DNA from: Actinomycetota bacterium
GTDB taxonomy: Bacteria > Actinomycetota > Acidimicrobiia > Actinomarinales > Actinomarinaceae
Direction of reading: 5' to 3'
DNA length: 7,842 nt
Assembly: GCA_027729925.1 (NCBI GenBank)
Contig: JAQCEB010000032.1
Coordinates: forward strand, 1 to 7,842
The position numbers and the translations under genes were made by a program. Within the stretch, counting starts at the first letter, position 1. Each line of letters starts with the position of its first letter. The notes beneath the pieces are model-generated. The model saw only the letters and a program-made list of their open reading frames with translations, was not told the DNA's origin and made no database searches. Positions 1 to 5,957 of this stretch are shown here, one piece after another.

Positions 1-173
1 TTGTTTGCCCATGTAGTCCATGCCATGAATTGGCCTTGGTTGTTAATACATGCTGCAGCACCTAGTAGGCCACTTACTTGATCGTAAACTGGTATCGCAA
101 TATCCCTAAAAAAGTTAAGTGCTTCTTCAGCCATTCCTTCTTTTGGAGTTGCTAGTCCTAATCTAACGTATAT
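1..173 (-). CDS. Partial small dimeric alpha/beta-barrel (ABM-like) protein, 3' end outside window
   Basis: The minus-strand frame is open from just after a stop at 177-179 to the window edge and reads about 57 residues, beginning YVRLGLATPKEG and continuing to FMAWTTWANK. The pattern is a beta strand (YVRLGLATP), a long amphipathic helix (about residues 12-32), a strand (LLGAAACIN) and another strand (QFMAWTTW). That is the first half of the ferredoxin-like dimeric alpha/beta barrel used by antibiotic-biosynthesis monooxygenase-like and similar stress proteins. No substrate can be assigned. The frame has no ATG, GTG or TTG before the ATG at 134-132, and starting there would delete the first strand. 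The natural start therefore seems to be the ATA at 173-171, or the base is a sequencing error or variant of ATG. The gene begins 11 bases after the stop of the membrane protein at 185-754, so translation may be coupled. The frame is secure; the start and the family are moderate calls. Confidence 0.6.
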   Translation of the reverse strand, partial: MYVRLGLATPKEGMAEEALNFFRDIAIPVYDQVSGLLGAAACINNQGQFMAWTTWAN

Positions 174-184
174 AAGTTACTCGT

Positions 185-754
185 TTACTCTGTACTTGAG
201 GAAGCTTTATCACCCCAGGCAAAATAGTTTCCTAAACTTGTTCCAATTACTAAAGACAACCAGCCAACAAGTCCCAATATTTCAACTGCATCTGGAAGTT
301 CGTAACCAAAAAATATATATGCTGATGTCCCAATGGTTATTATCAAAGCACCTAATAATGTTATGTATTCATATATTGGACGAAAGATACCAGAACCTCT
401 TAAAGTTAAAGTGTAAATTAAAGTGTTAAAAGCCCAAAAAAAGTACATCGGGGCAAAACCCTCTTCATCTTCAAGTATAGTGAGTTCAATAAACGTACCA
501 ACAATAATTACTGCTGCTAATACCGTTGTTGCCGGTTTCCAATATTCTGGAACATGACCTTCAACTAGATAATAGCCAGCAACAATAACAGAGATTAGTG
601 TGAACCCCCAAATAAAGTTTAGCAAACCTTCGACTGCGTCTAATGCTCTCGTTCCTGAAATATCTATTCCTATCCATACCAAGTTGACGATTAAAAAAGT
701 TAGAGCATTCTGTCTAGCTAAATCACCAATTGGTTGTGTAAAGAATTTTTTCAT
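185..754 (-). CDS. Six-pass integral membrane protein of unknown function
   Basis: This is a 189-residue, strongly hydrophobic protein that I do not recognise. Hydrophobic stretches at about residues 17-33, 43-64, 74-93, 101-118, 127-149 and 156-176 suggest six membrane helices. The short N-terminus (MKKFFTQPIGDLARQ) is basic and the tail (GDKASSSTE) is polar. Acidic residues cluster in the loop after helix 3 (ILEDEEGF). There is no signal peptide apart from the first helix and no catalytic motif that I can name. The ATG at 754 is preceded by GGAAGG (771-766), a good Shine-Dalgarno core though 11 bases away, which supports this start. The gene stands 127 bases downstream of the proline enzyme with its own AT-rich leader and is followed closely by the ABM-like gene, so the last two probably form an operon. 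It could be a small transporter-like or sensor-like membrane protein; the sequence does not decide. Confidence 0.85.
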   Translation of the reverse strand: MKKFFTQPIGDLARQNALTFLIVNLVWIGIDISGTRALDAVEGLLNFIWGFTLISVIVAGYYLVEGHVPEYWKPATTVLAAVIIVGTFIELTILEDEEGFAPMYFFWAFNTLIYTLTLRGSGIFRPIYEYITLLGALIITIGTSAYIFFGYELPDAVEILGLVGWLSLVIGTSLGNYFAWGDKASSSTE

Positions 755-796
755 AATTTTACCAACCTTCCGTAAGATTTTTGTATTTTGTTGTGA

Positions 797-820
797 TGTA
801 ATTTAAATTCTTTAATTACA
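797..820. promoter_or_regulatory. Inverted repeat and possible promoter of the membrane-protein gene
   Basis: In the 127-base gap upstream of the membrane protein, the arms TGTAATT (797-803) and AATTACA (814-820) form a perfect 7-base inverted repeat around a 10-base spacer, the size of a site for a dimeric repressor. On the minus strand a -10-like TAGAAT lies at 831-826, which would place transcription start near 819, inside the repeat, and give a leader of about 65 bases ahead of the Shine-Dalgarno sequence. No good -35 is visible. The region is very AT-rich, so chance is a real alternative. Confidence 0.3.
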
Positions 821-869
821 ATTTAATTCTACAAACATCATTACATGAATGCACTAATCAAAATAACTT

Positions 870-886
870 TTTAGTAAGCTACTAAA
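870..886 (-). terminator. Weak hairpin overlapping the stop codon of the proline enzyme gene
   Basis: TTTAGTA (870-876) and TACTAAA (880-886) form a perfect 7-base stem around a 3-base loop. The stem covers the TAG stop at 884-882. In the minus direction it is followed by a purine-rich then mixed AT stretch rather than a run of T, and the stem has only one G-C pair, so an intrinsic terminator is doubtful. It may mark the mRNA end or have no role. Confidence 0.25.
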
Positions 887-3800
887 TAACAACCGGGCTA
901 AACCCTGTATTGCCATACCTATGATTTGTGATAGATACACTTTGCTCCTGTATCCACACTAAAAACTCTCTTTGAGGATTTTGAGTGATAGGTAGTTTAT
1001 CAATCATGTATTGAAGCTCATATGGAGGTTTGTTTGTACTTAACCAACGAATCTTAGAAATATTATCTAGGTCTTCTACTTTGAAATCTTGAGATTCTTT
1101 AACGAAGACTTTTATCTTTAATAGTTTTTCAATAAATGAAAAATAATCTTTTTCAGATTTTGAAAGTTCCCCGTCTATAACTACAGCTACTTTCTTATGA
1201 GGAATATATTGCAGATAATTTATTTCGGATTTCATTTCTTGAGTGACTTGCTTATTCTTTTTCTCCTCCCAAATAGAGTTGATTTCGGTTTTTAATAGTT
1301 CGTAATCTATAACTTTTGTAAAATTTTTAAACATCAAAGGATACAAAGAACTTCCAGCCTTAACTGTTGGGCCGAACTTACTTTTTTTCCATCCTCCAAA
1401 GGGTTGTCTCTCTACAATTGCGCCAGTTATTGGCCTATTAATATAAAGATTTCCTGCCTCAACATTTTTTAACCAATACTCGCATTCCTTTTTTGATAAT
1501 GAATGTAGACCAGCTGTTAAACCAAACTCAGTTTTGTTTTGCCAAACTATAGCTGTTTTTAAATCAGGTGCTTTCATAATCCCAAGAACTGGTCCAAACC
1601 ATTCTGTTTGATGCGTCCAAGAATCTGGCTGAACATTAATTTTTATTCCTGGACTCCATACATTTGTATTACCTACTTGTTTAGGTTTAACCAACCACTC
1701 CTCACCTTCTTCGAGTTCTGTTAGTGCTCTTAGTAACTTTCCAGATGGTTCAGTAATTATTGGGCCTATTGAAGTTTTTAAGTCAACCGGGTTTCCATAA
1801 GTTAATGAAGTTGTTGCATCAACAAGTTGTTTGAAGAAACTTGGATTATCGTAAGTTTTTTCATCAACTATAGCCAAACTTGCTGCAGAACATTTTTGAC
1901 CTGCATGTCCAAATGCCGACTGAACTAAATCCTTAACTGCAAGATCAATATCTGCACTGCTGGTAATAATCATTGAATTTTTACCAGAGGTTTCTGCAAT
2001 TAAGTGTAGATTTGGATTCCAGGAGCTAAATAACTTAGCGGTGTCGAAAGAACCTGTTAAGACAACACTATCAACATCTTTATGTCCAATTAAATGTTCG
2101 CCAACTTCATCATCACGGGTTGGCACAAAGTGTAATACTTGTTTTGGAATACCAGATTTCCATAACTGGTTAACTAATTCCCATCCTGTTAAGACTGTTT
2201 CTGGAGCAGGTTTGAAGATAACAGTATTTCCAGCAACTAGTGCTGCAATTATTCCTCCAGCAGGTATTGCGTATGGGAAATTCCATGGAGAGGCAACAAC
2301 GACCACACCTCTTGGGGAAGATCCGTTGTTTTTTTCTAGTGCAGTCAATCCATATAGTCTTGCAAAATCGATAGCTTCTGAAACTTCCGGATTAGCTTCA
2401 GCTATTGTTTTTCCAGCATCTCTAACCATGGCAGCAATCAATTTCGCTCTGTCATTTTCCATATTTCTGGCAACATTACCCATAATTTCGAAAACCTTAT
2501 TCGGTGCTGTTCCAGACCAATTTTTTTGTTCAAACTTTGCAATTCTAATAGCATCATCAACGACAGCTTTATTTGCTACGACATGTGAGTAAAAGGGTTT
2601 ATTGTTTTCAACTGGTTCACCAACTGTCACTTTTTCTAAACTAAGTTCTTCTTTTCCACCTACTACGACAGGGATTAGGGTTTTACCAAACATATATAAC
2701 TTATTAACTACAGCATCTATGAATTTCTTATCCGTTATATCAGCATCTGCTTGGTTCAAAAATATTTTAGAATTGTACTGCTTCTCTTTTATAGAAGCGT
2801 TTGATGCTCTTCTTCTAGACTCTGTTGTAACAACATGTGACATATGAACTGAATCAATAAATTTTTTAGCTTGTTGATTGAATTCTTTATTGTTTACTTC
2901 AATATCAAATGAAGCTCTTAAATAGTTTTCTTCAGAAGTATTCTCATCAAGTCTTCTTACTAAATAAGCAACTGCTGCTGGAAAATCTACTGGGGTTGTT
3001 ATCGGTGAGTAAAGTAAAATAGACCCGAACAAATCTTTTACAGCTAATGCTTCAGCGTTAGCCATACCTTCTAACATTTCAATTTCGAGCATGTCTTTGA
3101 CGTCTCGCATTTCTGCTAATTTTTGTGCATAAGATATGTGAAAAATATTATGGCTCGCAATTCCAAGTTTTACGTGATTCTTATTTTCTGGTGCAAGTCC
3201 TAAGTTAATCAATCTTGCATAACTTGCATCCGTCTCAATTTTGCTTTCATATGGTGCTGCATTCCATCCATGAAGTTCCGCTTCGGTTTTTTCCATTGCA
3301 AGGTTTGCACCTTTTACTAACCTAATCTTTATTTTCGAACCATATTTTTGATTTCTATCTTTGCTCCATTTCATTAATTCATTAAAAATTGAATGTGATT
3401 CAGGAAGATAAGCTTGGATAACTATACCTGCATAAAGATCTTTAAACTCTTCTTCTAAAAGTAGCTTTTGAAAAACACCCGCCGTGACTTCAACATCTTT
3501 ATACTCTTCCATGTCTAAGTTCACAAAACAATTATTCATTTTTGCTCTTCGATAAATAATTCGAAGCTTTTTAGCTACCTTTTCAACATTTCCAACATAA
3601 TCAGCTGCTATAAGCTGACTAACAATAGCTGAAATTTTTACCGAAATATAATTAACATCTTTTAATTCCATTAAGGAAAGAATTTCATGAAATCTTTTAT
3701 CAGCTTCTTGTTCTCCAAGTACTGCTTCACCAAGTAGATTGAGATTGATGTCTATAGAGTTCTTTCTTTTTTTCTTTAAGTACCTTTTTAACTTAGAAGG

Positions 3801-4175
3801 AATTGCACTTGAGATAATTCCTTTTGATGAGACCTTGACACGAGTTTTTACCATGAAAAGAACTAGCGGTGGTGTAATGAATGACAGAAGGAATAAAAAT
3901 TTGAGCCCGATATAGTCAATAAAACTAAAACCTTGTGGCCTGGCATGAAATGCTATTTCTCGAAACATTTTAATCGCAGCAGAAGAGGATTGAACTCTAA
4001 TAACTTGATCGCTTAACTCCTGGGTTGTTTTAATTGCATTTTTATCTTTAATTAATTTAGAAAACTCTTTTTTCCTGGATTTATCAGCTCTAGATTCTTT
4101 ACTTTTTGTTAATTTAAGCAAATCTGTAGCTAAATATATTGAATCATCTATTGTTTTCCTAGAAATTATTTCCAT
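882..4175 (-). CDS. putA: Bifunctional proline dehydrogenase / L-glutamate gamma-semialdehyde dehydrogenase (PutA-type fusion)
   Basis: This 1097-residue enzyme oxidises proline to pyrroline-5-carboxylate with FAD, passing electrons to the respiratory chain, then oxidises glutamate semialdehyde to glutamate with NAD. The proline dehydrogenase barrel spans about residues 145-450. It shows RLVKGA (285-290, with the conserved flavin-site Lys288), ASHN (340-343) and YLVRRLDEN (404-412), whose Arg407 and Arg408 match the proline-carboxylate-binding pair of PutA. The aldehyde dehydrogenase spans about 500-960, with SPWNFP (629-634, Asn632), FKPAP (Lys655), TGS (707-709), ETSGK (general base Glu728), GQKCSAAS (nucleophile Cys762) and QPFGGWKKSKFG (924-935). 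A C-terminal segment (about 985-1097) ending in HRYGNTGFSPVVI resembles the tail of actinobacterial PutA proteins. There is no N-terminal ribbon-helix-helix, so unlike E. coli PutA it should not act as its own repressor. The ATG at 4175 has no Shine-Dalgarno sequence; the next Met is residue 70, so this start stands. All key residues are present and no frameshift is seen. Confidence 0.96.
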   Translation of the reverse strand: MEIISRKTIDDSIYLATDLLKLTKSKESRADKSRKKEFSKLIKDKNAIKTTQELSDQVIRVQSSSAAIKMFREIAFHARPQGFSFIDYIGLKFLFLLSFITPPLVLFMVKTRVKVSSKGIISSAIPSKLKRYLKKKRKNSIDINLNLLGEAVLGEQEADKRFHEILSLMELKDVNYISVKISAIVSQLIAADYVGNVEKVAKKLRIIYRRAKMNNCFVNLDMEEYKDVEVTAGVFQKLLLEEEFKDLYAGIVIQAYLPESHSIFNELMKWSKDRNQKYGSKIKIRLVKGANLAMEKTEAELHGWNAAPYESKIETDASYARLINLGLAPENKNHVKLGIASHNIFHISYAQKLAEMRDVKDMLEIEMLEGMANAEALAVKDLFGSILLYSPITTPVDFPAAVAYLVRRLDENTSEENYLRASFDIEVNNKEFNQQAKKFIDSVHMSHVVTTESRRRASNASIKEKQYNSKIFLNQADADITDKKFIDAVVNKLYMFGKTLIPVVVGGKEELSLEKVTVGEPVENNKPFYSHVVANKAVVDDAIRIAKFEQKNWSGTAPNKVFEIMGNVARNMENDRAKLIAAMVRDAGKTIAEANPEVSEAIDFARLYGLTALEKNNGSSPRGVVVVASPWNFPYAIPAGGIIAALVAGNTVIFKPAPETVLTGWELVNQLWKSGIPKQVLHFVPTRDDEVGEHLIGHKDVDSVVLTGSFDTAKLFSSWNPNLHLIAETSGKNSMIITSSADIDLAVKDLVQSAFGHAGQKCSAASLAIVDEKTYDNPSFFKQLVDATTSLTYGNPVDLKTSIGPIITEPSGKLLRALTELEEGEEWLVKPKQVGNTNVWSPGIKINVQPDSWTHQTEWFGPVLGIMKAPDLKTAIVWQNKTEFGLTAGLHSLSKKECEYWLKNVEAGNLYINRPITGAIVERQPFGGWKKSKFGPTVKAGSSLYPLMFKNFTKVIDYELLKTEINSIWEEKKNKQVTQEMKSEINYLQYIPHKKVAVVIDGELSKSEKDYFSFIEKLLKIKVFVKESQDFKVEDLDNISKIRWLSTNKPPYELQYMIDKLPITQNPQREFLVWIQEQSVSITNHRYGNTGFSPVVI

Positions 4176-4196
4176 ATAAATTAAGTTTATTACAAT
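4169..4196 (+). promoter_or_regulatory. Promoter giving a probably leaderless mRNA for the NimA-like gene
   Basis: On the plus strand TTTCCA (4169-4174; 4 of 6 to TTGACA) and TACAAT (4191-4196; 5 of 6 to TATAAT) are 16 bases apart. Transcription would begin at about 4203-4204, on or next to the A of the ATG at 4204, so the mRNA would be leaderless. No Shine-Dalgarno sequence is present, which agrees. The -35 overlaps the start codon region of putA on the other strand. Confidence 0.5.
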
Positions 4197-4223
4197 ATTA
4201 GAAATGAAGAAGTCAGAAGTCAG
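4195..4223 (-). promoter_or_regulatory. Candidate promoter of putA, overlapping the divergent promoter
   Basis: On the minus strand CTGACT (4223-4218; 4 of 6 to TTGACA, with the core TGAC) and TAATAT (4200-4195; 4 of 6 to TATAAT) are exactly 17 bases apart. Start would fall near 4188, giving a leader of about 12 bases with no Shine-Dalgarno sequence. CTGACT is repeated at 4216-4211. The -10 shares bases 4195-4196 with the plus-strand -10, and the -35 lies within the first codons of the divergent gene. Confidence 0.4.
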
Positions 4224-4830
4224 AAGGAAAAAAGAAAGAGCGTCTTACGATAAAAATGAGCTTTTTACATTTTTAAATAATACTTTTTTTCTTACAGTTT
4301 CTTTTCTACAAGATGGAACTATATTTTCTATACCAATGTTGCATGCAGTAGTAAAAGATAAGATTTACTTGCATGCCGCTGTTGGATCTAGGTTTACCAA
4401 AGAATTGGAAGATTGTAACAACGTAACGTTATCAGGTACGAATGTTCATGGACTCGTTTTAGCAAAAAGTTTATTTAACTCCTCAATGAATTATGAATCA
4501 GCTGTCATTTTTGGAAGCACTAAACGCATAGAAGATGAGGACTTGATGTATATAGCATTCGAAAATATGGTTGATAGGTTTTTTAAAGGGAGATTTGAAG
4601 ATGCTAGAAAACCTTCAAAAAATGAATGGCTGCAAACTGCAATGCTTGAATTTACCATAGATGAATTTTCACTTAAAAAAAGAACTGGGATGCCAAAAGA
4701 GGAGGAGGGTGATATAACTCTTTCTATTTGGTCAGGAGTTGTACCTGTTGAAACTAAGTTTATAAAACCAGAAGTAGATTTAGAACACTCTGCTGATATT
4801 GAACTTCCTGAATATTTAAAGTCTCTCTAA
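4204..4830 (+). CDS. NimA-like FMN-binding flavoprotein, pyridoxamine 5'-phosphate oxidase superfamily
   Basis: This 208-residue cytoplasmic protein matches the COG3467 / Pyridox_ox_2 pattern along its length. After a basic start comes a YDKNEL segment (15-20) that in the family begins the fold. The flavin-binding split barrel shows IPMLHAVVKDKIYLHAA (43-59) followed by GSR (61-63), then VHGLVLAKSLFNSSMNY (81-97) leading into AVIFG, and the C-terminal IWSGVVPV (175-182). Family members bind FMN or a related flavin as dimers and include nitroimidazole reductase NimA, but most have unknown substrates, so a specific reaction should not be assumed. Length is normal for the family. The ATG at 4204 fits a leaderless transcript. 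The gene is divergent from putA across 28 bases, so the two may be regulated together or exclusively. Its stop at 4828-4830 lies inside the convergent monooxygenase gene, a 15-base tail-to-tail overlap. Confidence 0.88.
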   Translation: MKKSEVRRKKERASYDKNELFTFLNNTFFLTVSFLQDGTIFSIPMLHAVVKDKIYLHAAVGSRFTKELEDCNNVTLSGTNVHGLVLAKSLFNSSMNYESAVIFGSTKRIEDEDLMYIAFENMVDRFFKGRFEDARKPSKNEWLQTAMLEFTIDEFSLKKRTGMPKEEEGDITLSIWSGVVPVETKFIKPEVDLEHSADIELPEYLKSL

Positions 4831-5847
4831 GACTAAAGGCTTTACCTTTTCCCCAATTAATGTATACGTATCCATTAAATCTTGGTGTGTTAATCCAGCA
4901 TTATCAATTTGAAAAGTGAATCGAGATATTCCTCCTAGTGCTTTACTGTGCCGAATAAGCTTTTCTGCTACTTCTTCAGGACCACCAATAACATATGCAC
5001 CCAGGTCACCAATCTGTTGCTCAAATCTCTCTAAAGTAACAGGTGGCCAACCTCGCTCTTTTCCAATCTGATTAAACCAGACTTTATAACCTGGATAGTA
5101 TTTTTCAACTGCTTCTTCCTTAGTGTTCGCTACAAACCCAAGTGAATGTAACCCAACTTTTAATTTAGACCTATCTTGACCTGCTCTCTCTGCTGCTTCA
5201 TAGTAGAGATCAATTAGCGGCTTGAATCTGTGTGTTTCACCACCTATTACAGCAACCATAAGTGGCAGTCCAAGAGCACCAGCTCTAGCAAAAGATGTTG
5301 GCGTGCCTCCAACTCCAACCCAAATTGGAAGTTGCTCTTGAATTGGACGAGGGTAGATACTTTGATTAACTAAAGGTGGTCTAAATCTTCCAGACCATGT
5401 AATTTGCTCACTTTCTCTAATTTTTAAAAGTAAATCAAGTTTTTCAGCATATAAATCATCGTAATCTTCAAAGTTCATTCCAAACAATGGATATGATTCT
5501 GTAAAAGAACCTCTTCCAGCAACAATCTCAGCTCTTCCATTTGAAATTAAATCTAGCGTTGCATAGTTTTGAAATAAACGAACAGGATCCATAGTGCTTA
5601 TAACTGCAACGGCACTGGTTAATCTTATTCTTTTTGTTCTAGCTGCAGCTGCGGAAAGAATATTGTGTGCAGCAGAATCTAAAAACTCTTCTCTGTGATG
5701 TTCTCCAATACCAAAAACATCTAACCCAACTTTGTCAGCATGTTCAATTCTCTCAATGAGCTCTTGCATTGCTGTAACGTTATCAGTAATCGTTCCACCC
5801 TCATTAGTTTGAGTTTTTTTTGCGAATGAATCGATTCCTATTTCCAT
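4816..5847 (-). CDS. LLM-class flavin-dependent monooxygenase, Atu2307/SP_0267-like family
   Basis: This is a 343-residue luciferase-like (bacterial luciferase alpha/beta-barrel) protein expected to bind FMN from a reductase and to oxidise an unknown organic substrate in the cytoplasm. It opens with MEIGIDSFA. It then carries GLDVFGIGEHHREEF (41-55), TSAVAVISTMDPVRLFQ (77-93), a run ending ISNGRAEIVAGRGSF (101-115), YPRPIQEQLPIWVGVGGTP (165-183) and GLPLMVAVIGG (193-203). This series closely fits the LLM subfamily named for Atu2307/SP_0267 (TIGR03858). I chose the ATG at 5847 because AAGGAG lies at 5857-5852, only four bases upstream. The longer reading from a TTG at 5877 would put that ribosome-binding site inside the gene and add ten residues foreign to the family. 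The gene is likely transcribed alone, as it follows a gap of 110 bases. Its 3' end overlaps the NimA-like gene by 15 bases. Confidence 0.92.
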   Translation of the reverse strand: MEIGIDSFAKKTQTNEGGTITDNVTAMQELIERIEHADKVGLDVFGIGEHHREEFLDSAAHNILSAAAARTKRIRLTSAVAVISTMDPVRLFQNYATLDLISNGRAEIVAGRGSFTESYPLFGMNFEDYDDLYAEKLDLLLKIRESEQITWSGRFRPPLVNQSIYPRPIQEQLPIWVGVGGTPTSFARAGALGLPLMVAVIGGETHRFKPLIDLYYEAAERAGQDRSKLKVGLHSLGFVANTKEEAVEKYYPGYKVWFNQIGKERGWPPVTLERFEQQIGDLGAYVIGGPEEVAEKLIRHSKALGGISRFTFQIDNAGLTHQDLMDTYTLIGEKVKPLVLERL

Positions 5848-5851
5848 GTTT

Positions 5852-5857
5852 CTCCTT
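5852..5857 (-). promoter_or_regulatory. Ribosome-binding site that fixes the monooxygenase start at 5847
   Basis: The minus strand reads AAGGAG at 5857-5852, then AAAC and the ATG at 5847. It is the strongest Shine-Dalgarno sequence in the window, and it decides between this ATG and the upstream TTG at 5877. Confidence 0.8.
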
Positions 5858-5881
5858 ATATTGTATTCCTTAGGCAATATA
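5857..5881. promoter_or_regulatory. Inverted repeat upstream of the monooxygenase gene, operator candidate
   Basis: TATATTG (5857-5863) and CAATATA (5875-5881) are perfect 7-base inverted arms around an 11-base spacer. The repeat ends at the Shine-Dalgarno sequence and contains a minus-strand TACAAT (5865-5860) that resembles a -10. If that were the true -10, start would fall within the ribosome-binding site, so the promoter probably lies elsewhere and the TACAAT match may be chance. The geometry suits a TetR- or GntR-like dimer, but the bases are AT-rich. Confidence 0.3.
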
Positions 5882-5895
5882 TAAATAATGAAACC

Positions 5896-5924
5896 AAAGT
5901 GCTCTATTTTTGCAAAAGCACTTT
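5896..5924 (-). terminator. Hairpin downstream of the propeller lipoprotein gene, probable terminator
   Basis: AAAGTGCT (5896-5903) and AGCACTTT (5917-5924) form a perfect 8-base stem with three G-C pairs around a 13-base loop; TTT (5907-5909) and AAA (5914-5916) can extend pairing inside. It lies 34 bases beyond the stop of the lipoprotein gene. In the minus direction the stem is followed by a T-rich but interrupted tract, so termination is plausible though not ideal. It could instead be an operator for the monooxygenase gene. Confidence 0.45.
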
Positions 5925-5957
5925 CTTAAAAGATTTTATGTTGTTTTAAGTAAGAAC

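Noticed and set aside
196..806. Two plus-strand open frames of 77 and 68 codons across the membrane-protein gene
   Set aside because: Both overlap the hydrophobic protein in antisense and give Lys/Leu/Ile-rich products without motifs, as expected from the complement of AT-rich membrane-protein codons.
2041..2592. A 183-codon open frame on the plus strand inside putA
   Set aside because: It lies wholly antisense to the conserved aldehyde dehydrogenase domain and has no recognisable motif; the frame is open as a by-product of the coding bias on the other strand.
2602..2847. An 81-codon plus-strand open frame inside putA
   Set aside because: It is antisense to the stretch joining the two enzyme domains, has no ribosome-binding site or family signal, and is best explained as a shadow.
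5848..5877. A ten-residue N-terminal extension of the monooxygenase from a TTG
   Set aside because: The strong AAGGAG ribosome-binding site lies inside the extension just before the ATG at 5847, and the family begins at that methionine.
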